Source: Oscillospiraceae bacterium (GTDB taxonomy: Bacteria; Bacillota; Clostridia; Oscillospirales; Acutalibacteraceae). Taken from it: a DNA stretch of 64,000 nucleotides. Position 1 is the first letter of the stretch. The number at the start of each line of letters is the position of its first letter. This document shows, in pieces, positions 42,144-51,398 of this stretch. The stretch spans positions 62,001 to 126,000 of the forward strand of contig SVPA01000001.1 of the NCBI GenBank assembly GCA_015066085.1, read 5' to 3'. Position numbers and translations under genes: made by a program. The notes below the pieces were generated by a model. It did no database searches, was not told the DNA's origin, and saw only the letters and a program-made list of their open reading frames with translations.

Positions 42144-43208
42144 TTATTCTGCAGTTGCATGCTCTACAACAAACTTGAGAGCGGTGCAACGATTTGCGTA
42201 CCAATCGCTGTTAGAGGTGTTGAGACCTGCGATTGCAGCGTTGTATGCGTCAAGAGTAACAGAAGCACTGTCAGCGTTGAATTTAGCGCCTACATCAAGG
42301 ATAGTGTTAAGAGCAGCCTTGTCAGCTACACCGCCCTGGATGTATTTATCGGTAGTGTTAGCGCTGTAGTAAACATCTTCGCCTACCTTAACATAAGCAC
42401 GGGCAGAAACCTTGGTTCCAAGGAACTGAGCGGCTTTTTCGTCGGTAGAGAAATCGAAGTGGAGAAGCGCATTGAAGGTTCCTTCTTCGATGAACTTATC
42501 GAAATATTTTTCACCAGCACTAAGTTTTGCCTTAACTGCACCGGCTGTATCAACGGTAAGTTCAGCACCGTTAAGAAGCGAGGTGGGATAGAAAACTACG
42601 CCGTATTCGGTAGCGGTTTTTCCTTCGGGAACAACAATTCCAGCCTGAACATTGATAGCCTGGTCGTTAGGTGCAACCTGAGCGATGATACCAACTCTAT
42701 CTACAGAAACAGTAGGATCAGCGGGATTGGGTACTTCGGGAGCAAGAGTGCTGTCAAAAGTGCCGGTAAGCGCTTTTGCGTCTTTGGCGGCAAATACAAC
42801 CTCTGCGAGAGCGAATTCAGCATCGTTAGAAGTTACGGTGAAAGTAACCTTGAACCAAATTCTGGTTGCGGGGTTTTGTCCTTTAATATCACCAACAGTA
42901 ACAAAGTTAACAGAATCTCCATCATCTTTGATTACGGTGTCTTTTGTTCCGTCGGTATTGAAATCAAGAACCTGGGGGTTAACGGCAATATCCTTAACGG
43001 TAGCACCGGTATAGGTGAGTTCGCCCTGGAAACCGCCAACTACGTTGCCAGCGTCGTTAAGACGAATGCTTACAGTATAGTCTTCGCCAACTACTACTTT
43101 CTGAGCACCTTCGATTACGAGGGAAGGAGCAGTTTCTGCGGAAGCAGTGAGAGCGCAAAGGGTAAGCATCATAGCAACTGAGAGAACTAAAGCTATGAGT
43201 TTCTTCAT
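42144..43208 (-). CDS. Secreted protein with cohesin-fold-like domain
   Basis: The 354-aa protein has a clear signal peptide (residues 1-24, ending ASA), then a domain of about 130 residues (SLVIEGAQKVVVGEDYTVSI, with GGFQGELTYTGATV) that resembles cohesin or a related beta-sandwich. A second domain follows (about 165-285) of the ATEYGVVFYPT / SARAYVKVGEDVYY kind found in clostridial surface proteins, and a short helical end. No membrane anchor or sorting motif is seen, so it is probably released. AGGAGG lies 7 nt before the ATG. It starts the unit with peptide A and the lipoprotein. Confidence 0.82.
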   Translation of the reverse strand: MKKLIALVLSVAMMLTLCALTASAETAPSLVIEGAQKVVVGEDYTVSIRLNDAGNVVGGFQGELTYTGATVKDIAVNPQVLDFNTDGTKDTVIKDDGDSVNFVTVGDIKGQNPATRIWFKVTFTVTSNDAEFALAEVVFAAKDAKALTGTFDSTLAPEVPNPADPTVSVDRVGIIAQVAPNDQAINVQAGIVVPEGKTATEYGVVFYPTSLLNGAELTVDTAGAVKAKLSAGEKYFDKFIEEGTFNALLHFDFSTDEKAAQFLGTKVSARAYVKVGEDVYYSANTTDKYIQGGVADKAALNTILDVGAKFNADSASVTLDAYNAAIAGLNTSNSDWYANRCTALKFVVEHATAE

Positions 43209-43283
43209 GATTTTTCCTCCTATGACCTAAATAGGTTTAATATTTTCGAGCGAAAGGAAACTACACCTTTCACACTTTACTGT

Positions 43284-43313
43284 ATTATACCACCCGTCCT
43301 CCTAATTTGTCAA
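43284..43313 (-). promoter_or_regulatory. Promoter of the secreted protein/peptide A/lipoprotein unit
   Basis: On the minus strand TTGACA (43313-43308) and TATAAT (43289-43284) are 18 nt apart. The leader of about 70 nt contains small GAAAGG/CCTTTC and ACCT/AGGT inverted repeats. Confidence 0.82.
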
Positions 43314-43577
43314 GTATATACAACGCGTTCAAAATGTACAAAATGTTGAAGTTTTTTTGTTTAAATTGCCAAGTTCGTAGTTTGAAACTAAGATTGTGTT
43401 TTTTTCTAACAGACTTTCATTAAAAATAATCGGCCTATTATTTATATATAATAATATATTATTATATTTCCTAATATAAAGAAAAGCGGTCTTCCGAAAA
43501 GAAACTAATTTGGACTTTATTTTTTTATAAAATTATGCTAAAATATCTCTTTAGAAAGTTTAATTGCAGGTGATTTT
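43314..43577. other. A+T-rich intergenic region between divergent units
   Basis: Together with the promoter and leader on the left, this makes a 369-bp gap. It holds a perfect 22-bp A/T palindrome of low complexity near 43448-43470 and a weak plus-strand promoter at 43510-43539. I see no gene or structured RNA in it. Confidence 0.5.
43510..43539 (+). promoter_or_regulatory. Possible promoter of the DUF554 gene
   Basis: TTGGAC (43510-43515) and TATGCT (43534-43539) are 18 nt apart. The match is moderate. Confidence 0.45.
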
Positions 43578-44267
43578 ATGTTAGGTGTTGCCGTAAACGC
43601 CATTGCGGTTATTATGGGAACTCTTTTAGGGCTTCTGTTTAAAAAAGGAATTAGCGAAAAAATACATTCATCTATAATGGTGGGCGTAGGGTTATGCGTT
43701 ATATTCATAGGCATTTCCGGTATGCTCGAGGACATTAACCCGATTATTGCGGTTGTTTCTATTGTTCCGGGCGGACTTCTCGGAACAATTATTGATATAG
43801 ACAAAGGACTTAACCGTTTTGGCGACTTTATATCGGCAAAATTTTCAAAAAAAGGCGAAAACGGTTTTACAAAAGGTTTTGTTTCGGCATCACTGCTTTT
43901 TTGCGTTGGGGCTATGGCAATAACCGGCTCGATTACCGCAGGTCTTACCGGGGATAACAGTATTCTTTACACAAAATCTATTCTTGACTTTATTTCATCG
44001 ATAATGTTTGCTTCGGCTTTTGGTATAGGGGTTGCCTTCTCGGTTATTCCGCTTTTGCTCTATCAGGGCTCTATTGCTCTTTGCGCTATATATCTTCAGC
44101 CCGTACTGACCGACGGAGCAGTCGGGGCTATTACCTGTGTCGGTTCTATTATAATTATGGGGCTTGGTCTTAATCTTGCAGGGGTTTCGAAATTTAAGAT
44201 TGCAAACTTTCTTCCCGCAATACTTATTTCCCCTTTTGTCTACTATCTGTTTGAACTTTTTATTTAA
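43578..44267 (+). CDS. DUF554 membrane protein
   Basis: The 229-aa protein has about 6-7 membrane segments and matches the DUF554 family (YdfK/YqgA type) along its length, with VNAIAVIMGTLLGLL at the start and AITGSITAGLTGD near residue 115. The function is unknown, possibly transport. AGGTGA lies 5 nt before the ATG. Confidence 0.9.
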   Translation: MLGVAVNAIAVIMGTLLGLLFKKGISEKIHSSIMVGVGLCVIFIGISGMLEDINPIIAVVSIVPGGLLGTIIDIDKGLNRFGDFISAKFSKKGENGFTKGFVSASLLFCVGAMAITGSITAGLTGDNSILYTKSILDFISSIMFASAFGIGVAFSVIPLLLYQGSIALCAIYLQPVLTDGAVGAITCVGSIIIMGLGLNLAGVSKFKIANFLPAILISPFVYYLFELFI

Positions 44268-44364
44268 CCAAAGCATTCAAACTCGAATCAGGTTTTGGAA
44301 GACAAATTTTTCGCTCTGCTTCGTCAAAATACTCGTAAATACAAAAAATTTAGAAGGTGAAAAA

Positions 44365-45102
44365 ATGCCGTTTGAGTATAAAACCCAGGTTACCGCTCAC
44401 GATATTGACACTAACTGTCTTGCCACTCCCACAAGCATAATAAAATATATGATGGAAGCGGTCGACCGCAATATGCTTAACGCTAAACCGTCATATCAAG
44501 AACTTATGGACAAGGGACTTAGTTTTATTGTCAGCCGTACCGCAGTTGAGGTTTTCCGTCCGCTTAAAGAATACGAGGATATTACCGTTCAAACTTGGGC
44601 TACTCCAAGCAAAAATGTTTCTTTCCCTAGAAGTTATGTTATAAAATCAGGCGAGGAAACTGTTGCACAAGGTCTTGCAATCTGGGCACTTGTAGACACT
44701 AATGAGGGAAGACTTATAAGGGGCAGCGAGTTTAGCACCGACGCTTATGGTACAGCAGAGGCTATCACACTGAACATACCCTCACGCTTTAAACTTCCCG
44801 ATATTCCTTTTGAAAAATGCGGACAGAGGGAAATCATGTATTCTGACGTTGACCGCAATTTCCATATGAACAACACTAAATATTTCGATATGCTTTTTGA
44901 TTATATTCCAAATCGCGAAAAAATATTTATGTCTTCCTGTCTGGTGAATTATATAGCGGAGGCTCCTATTGGAAAAACGGTTGAAATTTTTATAAGTAAC
45001 CCCGAAAAAACCGACGGGTCAGACGAAATCATATACTATTTTAAAACAGAAATTGAGGGCAGTACAAATATTCAGGCCCGAATAGGAATAAAGTACATAT
45101 AA
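44365..45102 (+). CDS. Acyl-ACP thioesterase
   Basis: The 245-aa protein belongs to the FatA/FatB-like acyl-ACP thioesterases with two hotdog domains. The second holds DRNFHMNNTKYFDML (about residues 169-183), matching the conserved Asn/His active-site region. It releases free fatty acids from ACP. I choose ATG 44365: AGGTGA lies 5 nt upstream, and the longer frame begins inside the DUF554 gene. A drug/metabolite transporter follows after one base, perhaps linked to export, which is inference. Confidence 0.9.
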   Translation: MPFEYKTQVTAHDIDTNCLATPTSIIKYMMEAVDRNMLNAKPSYQELMDKGLSFIVSRTAVEVFRPLKEYEDITVQTWATPSKNVSFPRSYVIKSGEETVAQGLAIWALVDTNEGRLIRGSEFSTDAYGTAEAITLNIPSRFKLPDIPFEKCGQREIMYSDVDRNFHMNNTKYFDMLFDYIPNREKIFMSSCLVNYIAEAPIGKTVEIFISNPEKTDGSDEIIYYFKTEIEGSTNIQARIGIKYI

Positions 45103-45103
45103 T

Positions 45104-46015
45104 ATGAAAAACAAAAATCTTCTTGGAACATTAGAGCTTCTTATTGCCGCATTTATTTGGGGCAGTACCTTCGTCGCACAGTCGGACGGAATGAACTATG
45201 TCGGACCGCTGACCTATATTATGGTAAGGTTTGCAATTGGAGGGGCGGTTTTAATACCCGTTTTTCTTATTAAGGACCGTTTCACAAAAAAGAGGACGGG
45301 AGTTAAGCCGAAAACCGAACTTAAACCCCTTTTAGCAGGCGGGGTTGTTTGCGGAATTATTTTAACCGTTGCCGCAGTGCTTCAACAGTACGGAATTATT
45401 TACACATCGGTTGGAAACGCAGGTTTTATTACCACCCTTTATGTAATAATGGTTCCTCTTTGTTCGGTTTTCTTTAAGAAACTTCCCTCTTTAAATGTTT
45501 GGGCTTCGGTTATTATTGCAATCGTTGGTCTTTACCTTCTTTGCATAACCGACAGACTGATGTTAGGACTTGGCGACACCCTTGTTCTTCTTTGCGCCGT
45601 TTGCTTTACAGCACACATTTTAGCGCTTGACCATTTCGTAACAAAGGTTGACCCGATTAAACTTTCTTGCCTTCAGTTTTTTACGGTTAGCGCTGTTACG
45701 GCTATTCCCGCTATTGTTCTTGAACAAAACTCATTAGAAAGCATTTTAAACGCCTGGCTTCCTATACTTTGGGCGGGTGTTTTATCAAGCGGAGTTGCAT
45801 ATACGCTTCAGACCGTTGCCCAAAAGAACGCCGAGCCGACTATTGCGGCAATTACAATGAGTTTAGAGTCGGTTTTCGCAATTATTTCGGGGGCGGTTGT
45901 GCTTGGAGAAATCCCGACAACAAGAAAACTCTTAGGCTGTATTATAATGTTTGCAGCAATTATTTTAGCACAGTTCCCTGCGAAATGGTTTAGTTTAAAG
46001 AAGGTTAGACACTAA
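45104..46015 (+). CDS. EamA/DMT-family transporter
   Basis: The 303-aa protein has about 10 membrane helices in two EamA repeats (LIAAFIWGSTFVAQ in the first; SLESVFAIISGAVVLGE in the second). Family members export amino acids or other small molecules; no substrate can be inferred. It lies one base after the thioesterase and 18 nt before the MFS-GH2 gene, all in the same direction, so these may form one operon. Confidence 0.9.
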   Translation: MKNKNLLGTLELLIAAFIWGSTFVAQSDGMNYVGPLTYIMVRFAIGGAVLIPVFLIKDRFTKKRTGVKPKTELKPLLAGGVVCGIILTVAAVLQQYGIIYTSVGNAGFITTLYVIMVPLCSVFFKKLPSLNVWASVIIAIVGLYLLCITDRLMLGLGDTLVLLCAVCFTAHILALDHFVTKVDPIKLSCLQFFTVSAVTAIPAIVLEQNSLESILNAWLPILWAGVLSSGVAYTLQTVAQKNAEPTIAAITMSLESVFAIISGAVVLGEIPTTRKLLGCIIMFAAIILAQFPAKWFSLKKVRH

Positions 46016-46033
46016 ATATCAGGAGGGTCTTTT

Positions 46034-49006
46034 ATGAAAACAAAACTCTCGCCTAGTTTCTGGTGTGCGGTTACTCTGTTTAGCCTGATAGGTCAGGTTG
46101 CCTGGGTAGTCGAGAATATGTACTTCAATGTATTTATATACAAAATATTCAACGCCTCCCCCGCCGACATTTCGGCAATGGTTACCGCTTCGGCCGTTGC
46201 GGCTACGCTGACGACCGTTTTTATGGGAGCGCTTTCGGACAAAATAGGAAAACGGAAACTCTTTATCTGCACAGGATATATCCTTTGGGGTGTTTCCATT
46301 TTTAGTTTTATTTTCCTAAGAGAAGACATTATCAGCAAATTTATTCCCGCCTGCGTTTCGGCGGCAACGCTCGGCGTTTCTTTAGTTATAATTTTCGATT
46401 GTATTATGACCTTTTTCGGTTCTACCGCCAACGACGCCGCCTTTAACGCCTGGCTTACCGATTCTACCGATTCAACTAACCGAGGTTCTGTTGAAGGCAT
46501 CAACGCTATGATGCCGCTTGTGGCAATTATTGTGGTCTTCGGCGGGTTTATGTTCTTTGATTTAGAACAACCGAGCAGTTGGACCGCCATTTTTGCAATT
46601 ATAGGAATTGTGGTTCTCGCAGTTGGCATTCTTGGAATATTTCTTATTAAAGACAGTTCCACACTTCCCAATAGAAAAGGTTATTTCAGTTGTATTTTTT
46701 ACGGTTTTAAACCCTCGACAGTAAAAAGAAACCCTCTTCTTTACATAATTCTTATATGCTTTGCGGTATTTAATATTTCAATTCAAGTTTTTATGCCCTA
46801 TCTTATTATCTATTACGAGAAAAGCCTTAATATGACAAACTATGTTTTTATTATGGCTCCCGCAATTATTTTGGCAGCGGCAGTAACGGCATTTTGGGGA
46901 AAGGTGTACGACAAAAAAGGTTTTAAGTTCTCCTCGCTGATTCCCGTTTTATCCTTAAGTTTGGGGTATATTATACTCTTTTTCACAAGGACAACCCTGC
47001 CTGTATTTATCGGTTCTTTATTTATGATGTGCGGATACCTTGCGGGTATGGCGGTTTTCGGGGCTATGATTCGCGACAATACCCCCGAAAATAAGGCGGG
47101 TATGTTCCAAGGGCTTCGAATTTTTTCACAGGTGCTTATTCCCGGAATTATAGGGCCTTCGGTTGGTGCGTTTGTTTTAAAAGACTCCGAACTTATAACA
47201 AACAACGACGGAACAACCTCCTTTCTTCCTAATGCTAACATATTTTTAGCGGCTCTTGCCGTAATTGTTTTGCTTATCCCTTTGCTTCTTTGGTCGTTTA
47301 GCCGGAACAAACCTAAATTTAAGCGGCTTAAAACGCCTTTTGAAGACCAAAAGGACGAAACACCTTGGCAAGAGTATCCTCGCCCGTCAATGAAACGGGA
47401 TTCCTACATTTGTTTAAACGGAAAATGGAATTTATCGGTAATAAGGGGCAAAAAAACGCTTACAAGAGGCGAAATTATTCTTCCCTTCCCTCCCGAATCC
47501 GAAATATCGGGTTTTGACTTTAAGCGAAAGAAAAAGGATATACTTCTTTACGAAAAAAAGATTGATTTAGGAGAAAGCAGCGGTCGGCTTCTTCTTCATT
47601 TCGGGGCAGTTGACCAGATTTGCGAAGTATTTGTTAACCGAAAGAATATAGGGGCGCATACCGGCGGTTATCTTCCCTTTTCTTTTGATATTACCGAGTT
47701 TATTAAAAAAGGCGAAAATCTTATTGAAGTAAGGGTTAAGGACACCCTTGACCACGAACTTGCCTTTGGTAAACAAAGGTATAAACGGTCGGGCATGTGG
47801 TACACCCCCGTTAGCGGAATATGGCAGACGGTTTGGCTTGAAGAGGTTCCGAAAGAATATATTAAATCGATTAGTATTACCCCCGACCTTAACGGAGTTG
47901 ATATTGAAGTTTTGGGCGGAGGGGAAGAAAAGAAACTTCTTTTTGAGGGCAAAGAGTACTCTTTTAATGGGGACTTTTTCAGACTTGAGGTTGAAAACCC
48001 CGTTCATTGGAGCCCCGAAAACCCGAAACTTTATCAGTTTAGTCTTATTAGTAACGAAGACAGAGTCGAGTCGTATTTCGGGCTTAGAACGGTTGAGGTT
48101 AAAGAGGACAAAATTTTTCTTAACAACAAACCTTATTTCTTCCACGGGCTTTTAGACCAAGGCTATTTCAGCGACGGAATTTATACCCCCGCCTCGCCCG
48201 ACGGACTTAAATTTGATGTTCAAAAAATGAAAGAACTTGGTTTTAATATGCTTAGAAAACATATTAAAATTGAGCCGGAACTCTTTTACTACTATTGCGA
48301 TAAATACGGAATGGTTGTTTTTCAAGATTTAGTAAACAGCGGAAATTACAACTTTTTAATTGACACTGCTCTGCCGACAATAGGGCTTAAAAAAGGAATT
48401 TCTCACAGAGCAACCAAACGCCGAAGAGAAATTTTCAAAGCCGACGCTAAAGCGACGGTTTCTGCCCTTTATAACCACCCCAGCGTTTGCTACTATACCC
48501 TTTTTAACGAGGGTTGGGGTCAGTTTGACGCTAAAAATATGTACAGATGGGCAAAGTCGCTTGACTCAACGAGGGTTTGGGACGCAACTTCGGGTTGGTT
48601 TCAGACGGGTCAGAGCGATGTTAAAAGCGAACACATTTACTTTAAACCGATAAGCCTCAAAAACGACGGCAGACCGCTTGTGCTTTCGGAATTCGGCGGA
48701 TATTCTTATAAAATTGAGGGGCATTCTTTTAACCCCGAAAACACCTATGGATACCGCTTTTTTAAGGAAGAAAACGCTTTCAGACAGGCGCTTTCAAAAC
48801 TCTATCTTGACGAGGTTTTAGAGAATATTAAAAGCGAGGGGCTTTGCGCGGCGGTTCTTAACCAAGTCAGTGACGTTGAAGACGAAACCAACGGTCTTTA
48901 CACCTATGACCGACAGATTCTTAAAGTAGATAAAGACGAGATGAACCATATTGCACAAAAACTTTTCTCTGAGTACAAAAAGTACGCAGAAAAAGTTGAC
49001 AACTGA
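46034..49006 (+). CDS. Single-chain MFS transporter fused to a glycoside hydrolase family 2 enzyme
   Basis: The 990-aa frame is uninterrupted. Residues 1 to about 425 form a 12-helix MFS transporter (GALSDKIGKRK loop between helices 2 and 3). A basic linker (SFSRNKPKFKRLK) follows. From about 450 to 985 comes a full GH2 enzyme: a jelly-roll start (YICLNGKWNLSV), an Ig-like domain and a TIM barrel with acid/base E826 in FNEGW and nucleophile E886 in SEFGGYS. Positive residues after helix 12 put the enzyme in the cytoplasm. It probably imports a beta-glycoside and cuts it inside. AGGAGGG lies 6 nt before the ATG. The sugar is unknown. Confidence 0.9.
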   Translation: MKTKLSPSFWCAVTLFSLIGQVAWVVENMYFNVFIYKIFNASPADISAMVTASAVAATLTTVFMGALSDKIGKRKLFICTGYILWGVSIFSFIFLREDIISKFIPACVSAATLGVSLVIIFDCIMTFFGSTANDAAFNAWLTDSTDSTNRGSVEGINAMMPLVAIIVVFGGFMFFDLEQPSSWTAIFAIIGIVVLAVGILGIFLIKDSSTLPNRKGYFSCIFYGFKPSTVKRNPLLYIILICFAVFNISIQVFMPYLIIYYEKSLNMTNYVFIMAPAIILAAAVTAFWGKVYDKKGFKFSSLIPVLSLSLGYIILFFTRTTLPVFIGSLFMMCGYLAGMAVFGAMIRDNTPENKAGMFQGLRIFSQVLIPGIIGPSVGAFVLKDSELITNNDGTTSFLPNANIFLAALAVIVLLIPLLLWSFSRNKPKFKRLKTPFEDQKDETPWQEYPRPSMKRDSYICLNGKWNLSVIRGKKTLTRGEIILPFPPESEISGFDFKRKKKDILLYEKKIDLGESSGRLLLHFGAVDQICEVFVNRKNIGAHTGGYLPFSFDITEFIKKGENLIEVRVKDTLDHELAFGKQRYKRSGMWYTPVSGIWQTVWLEEVPKEYIKSISITPDLNGVDIEVLGGGEEKKLLFEGKEYSFNGDFFRLEVENPVHWSPENPKLYQFSLISNEDRVESYFGLRTVEVKEDKIFLNNKPYFFHGLLDQGYFSDGIYTPASPDGLKFDVQKMKELGFNMLRKHIKIEPELFYYYCDKYGMVVFQDLVNSGNYNFLIDTALPTIGLKKGISHRATKRRREIFKADAKATVSALYNHPSVCYYTLFNEGWGQFDAKNMYRWAKSLDSTRVWDATSGWFQTGQSDVKSEHIYFKPISLKNDGRPLVLSEFGGYSYKIEGHSFNPENTYGYRFFKEENAFRQALSKLYLDEVLENIKSEGLCAAVLNQVSDVEDETNGLYTYDRQILKVDKDEMNHIAQKLFSEYKKYAEKVDN

Positions 49007-49040
49007 TTTTACAGATAATATAATTCTATGGGTGAAAAAT

Positions 49041-49865
49041 ATGGATAAAAAAGTTCTAACTATTCAGGATATTTCCTGTGTCGGACAGTGTTCACTTACG
49101 GTTGCGCTCCCGATTATTTCGGCTTGCGGTATTGAAACGGCAATAATCCCTTCTGCCGTTCTTTCAAACCACACGGCGTTTTCAACCTTTACTTTTTGTG
49201 ACCTGACCGATGAAATTCCTAAAATAAGACAAGGGTTTAAAGAGCAGAATATTAGTTTTTCCGCCCTTTACACAGGGTATCTCGGAAGCGCAAAACAAAT
49301 TGCTTTTGTTAAAGAAATAATCTGCGACTGTCTTTTAGAGAATGCTCCCGTAATTGTTGACCCGGCTATGGCCGACGGCGGAAAACTGTATAAGGGATTT
49401 GACGAGCAGTATGTTAAGGAAATGAAAAAACTCTGCGAAAAGGCAGATATTATTCTTCCTAATATTACAGAAGCCTGTTTTATGACCGACACCGAATATA
49501 AAACCGAGTTTGACCGCAAGTATATTGAAACGCTTATAGAAAAACTTTCAAAGATTTGCGACGGTAAAATCATTCTTACGGGAGTTGCCTTTAAGGAGGA
49601 TAAAAACGGAATTGCGGTTTATGATAACGGAGAAATCCGCTATTATGAACACGACCGCCTTGGCGGCGGCTGTCACGGAACGGGAGATGTTTACGCTTCG
49701 GCTTTTGTGGGGGCTTATTTAGGCGGAAAAGAAATTTTTGAAGCGGCAAAAATTGCAGCCGACTTTACGGTTGCTTGTATCAGAAACACAATTGACCACC
49801 CTGAACATTGGTATGGGGTAAGGTTTGAGCCGTGTATCAAACAACTTATTGATATGATTAAATAA
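49041..49865 (+). CDS. pdxY: Pyridoxal/pyridoxamine kinase
   Basis: The 274-aa ribokinase-family protein phosphorylates vitamin B6 forms. It opens with IQDISCVGQCSLTVALP, has DPAMAD (about residue 112), NITEACF, and the C-terminal anion hole and catalytic base GGGCHGTGDVYAS (about 211-223). I choose ATG 49041 with GGTGA 5 nt upstream. PdxK versus PdxY subtype is uncertain. It is 34 nt after the MFS-GH2 gene, with no clear functional link. Confidence 0.9.
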   Translation: MDKKVLTIQDISCVGQCSLTVALPIISACGIETAIIPSAVLSNHTAFSTFTFCDLTDEIPKIRQGFKEQNISFSALYTGYLGSAKQIAFVKEIICDCLLENAPVIVDPAMADGGKLYKGFDEQYVKEMKKLCEKADIILPNITEACFMTDTEYKTEFDRKYIETLIEKLSKICDGKIILTGVAFKEDKNGIAVYDNGEIRYYEHDRLGGGCHGTGDVYASAFVGAYLGGKEIFEAAKIAADFTVACIRNTIDHPEHWYGVRFEPCIKQLIDMIK

Positions 49866-49871
49866 AAAAAT

Positions 49872-49897
49872 ACCCCCGACTATTCGGGGGTGTTTTT
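49872..49897. terminator. Bidirectional terminator
   Basis: ACCCCCGA pairs with TCGGGGGT around a 4-nt loop, with A and T runs on both sides, between converging genes. Confidence 0.88.
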
Positions 49898-51342
49898 TAA
49901 TTCACAGGTTTAAATCTAACAGCGGGAGAGTTTTGGTCAAGAGGGGCAAAGGTATAGCCGTTTGCAAGGCCGTACTCTATTATCGCAGGTACCGCTTCTA
50001 CCGTACTCAGTTTTATATCGTGCATAAGGACAACCGAGTCTTGTTTGTTTTTTATCTGACTTATTGTAGAAGAAATTATATCCTGTGTTGTTTTAAGCCT
50101 TGCATCGTTACAGTCAACATTCCAGTCAAAATAAATATATCCCTTTGAGAGCATATCATTTGAAAGGCGGGTCATTATCCCTCTGTTTGAACGGCTTATG
50201 GTGTTATTAGTTCCGCCGGGGAAACGGAAAATATTTGTTTCTTTTCCTGTTTGCGTTTTGATTATATCAAACATTGCGTTAAAGTCGTTATAATAGGCTT
50301 CTTCGCTTTTGTAGATTGACCATTTGTGAGTAAGGGTATGTACTCCCAGGGTATGACCTTTTTGGTCAATTGTTTTGATTAGTCCTTGATACTTCGAAAA
50401 CTGGTTAGTTACGAAAAAGGTTGCTTTAACGCCGTATTGGTCGAGATAACCGAGAAGTTTTTCGGTGTACTGACCGGGTCCGTCATCAAAGGTTAAATAA
50501 ACCGTTTTGCCGTTTGGCTTGACCTGACTAAAAGAGTCAGCATTTAGCGAACCGTAAACAATAACCTTTCTGACAAGTTTTGTCGTGTTCTCCGAGCGGT
50601 CGGAAACCTTGTATTCAACAAAGTATTCTCCCGATTTTGAGGTGTCTACATTGCTTGTAATAACAACCTTGGAGGTAAGGTTGCCGTCAATATTATCCTT
50701 AGCCGAATAACCCGGCTCGATATAGTTTGAATTTACCCGAACGAAATGTGTTGTTCCCCCTTTAAGCACCAGGGTTGGATACTTCTTGTCGTTTGGAACA
50801 ATATTTATATTTTTAATAGTTGTATTGCCTGCACTGTCAGATACCGTCAAAGAGCAGACAAATCCGCTTACCGAAATTTCTACTTTATCGGTAATATCTT
50901 GGTCAAAATTATCGAATGCAGTATATTTTACATCAACCTCTTTAGCGGTTATTGAGGTTTTTCCTTTATCAAGATAAATATTCTCGGTTTCGGTGCGGAT
51001 TACGGGCGGTATTGTATCAATCACATCAACCTTGCGTACAAGAGATTTGTTTTTAAAGAGAAAACCCGTGTTGTATGTAAGGGTGTAACTTCCCTTTTTT
51101 GAGGTATCAACCTTTCCGCTTACATTTACATTTGAGGGGCTTTTAATTCCTAAAACAGAAACATTCGCCGTTGCCTTAGGGTTTGAAAATTCAGAAAGAG
51201 CCTCAACGGTTATATTTTCTTCTCCCTCTACGGCGAGTTCAAGTTCGGCGGTAAAAACAGCACAAAAGGCCGCCGCCAAAACAACGACAGCCAGAGATAT
51301 CGAAATAATTGATATTACAAGTTTTCTTTTTTTAGAAAACAT
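49897..51342 (-). CDS. Membrane-anchored polysaccharide deacetylase with Ig-like domains
   Basis: The 481-aa protein has one N-terminal membrane helix (about residues 8-30), three bacterial Ig-like domains (with YPTLVLKGGTTHFV and GYSAKDNIDGNLTS) and a C-terminal NodB domain. The NodB motifs are TFDDGP, HTLTH (zinc histidines), RFPGG, DWNVD and LMHD. It is probably an extracytoplasmic peptidoglycan or chitin-type N-deacetylase. I choose ATG 51342, with GGTGG upstream. It has its own promoter just after the peptidase gene. Confidence 0.92.
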   Translation of the reverse strand: MFSKKRKLVISIISISLAVVVLAAAFCAVFTAELELAVEGEENITVEALSEFSNPKATANVSVLGIKSPSNVNVSGKVDTSKKGSYTLTYNTGFLFKNKSLVRKVDVIDTIPPVIRTETENIYLDKGKTSITAKEVDVKYTAFDNFDQDITDKVEISVSGFVCSLTVSDSAGNTTIKNINIVPNDKKYPTLVLKGGTTHFVRVNSNYIEPGYSAKDNIDGNLTSKVVITSNVDTSKSGEYFVEYKVSDRSENTTKLVRKVIVYGSLNADSFSQVKPNGKTVYLTFDDGPGQYTEKLLGYLDQYGVKATFFVTNQFSKYQGLIKTIDQKGHTLGVHTLTHKWSIYKSEEAYYNDFNAMFDIIKTQTGKETNIFRFPGGTNNTISRSNRGIMTRLSNDMLSKGYIYFDWNVDCNDARLKTTQDIISSTISQIKNKQDSVVLMHDIKLSTVEAVPAIIEYGLANGYTFAPLDQNSPAVRFKPVN

Positions 51343-51358
51343 TTTAACCACCAATTAC

Positions 51359-51387
51359 ATATTATCACAGTTTGCGACAGCATTCAA
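51359..51387 (-). promoter_or_regulatory. Promoter of the deacetylase gene
   Basis: On the minus strand TTGAAT (51387-51382) and TAATAT (51364-51359) are 17 nt apart. Confidence 0.68.
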
Positions 51388-51398
51388 CAGTAAAAAAA

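Noticed and set aside
42138..43181. A 347-codon open frame on the plus strand
   Set aside because: It mirrors the secreted-protein gene on the minus strand, which has a signal peptide, AGGAGG and a strong promoter. The plus frame has no ribosome binding site, and its cysteine/serine-rich product looks like a shadow.
43446..43472. 22-bp A/T palindrome as an operator or origin element
   Set aside because: It is made only of A and T in a low-complexity stretch, so chance is a good explanation.
47567..48145. A 192-codon minus-strand frame inside the GH2 region
   Set aside because: It is antisense to well-conserved GH2 motifs and shows no family features or start site.
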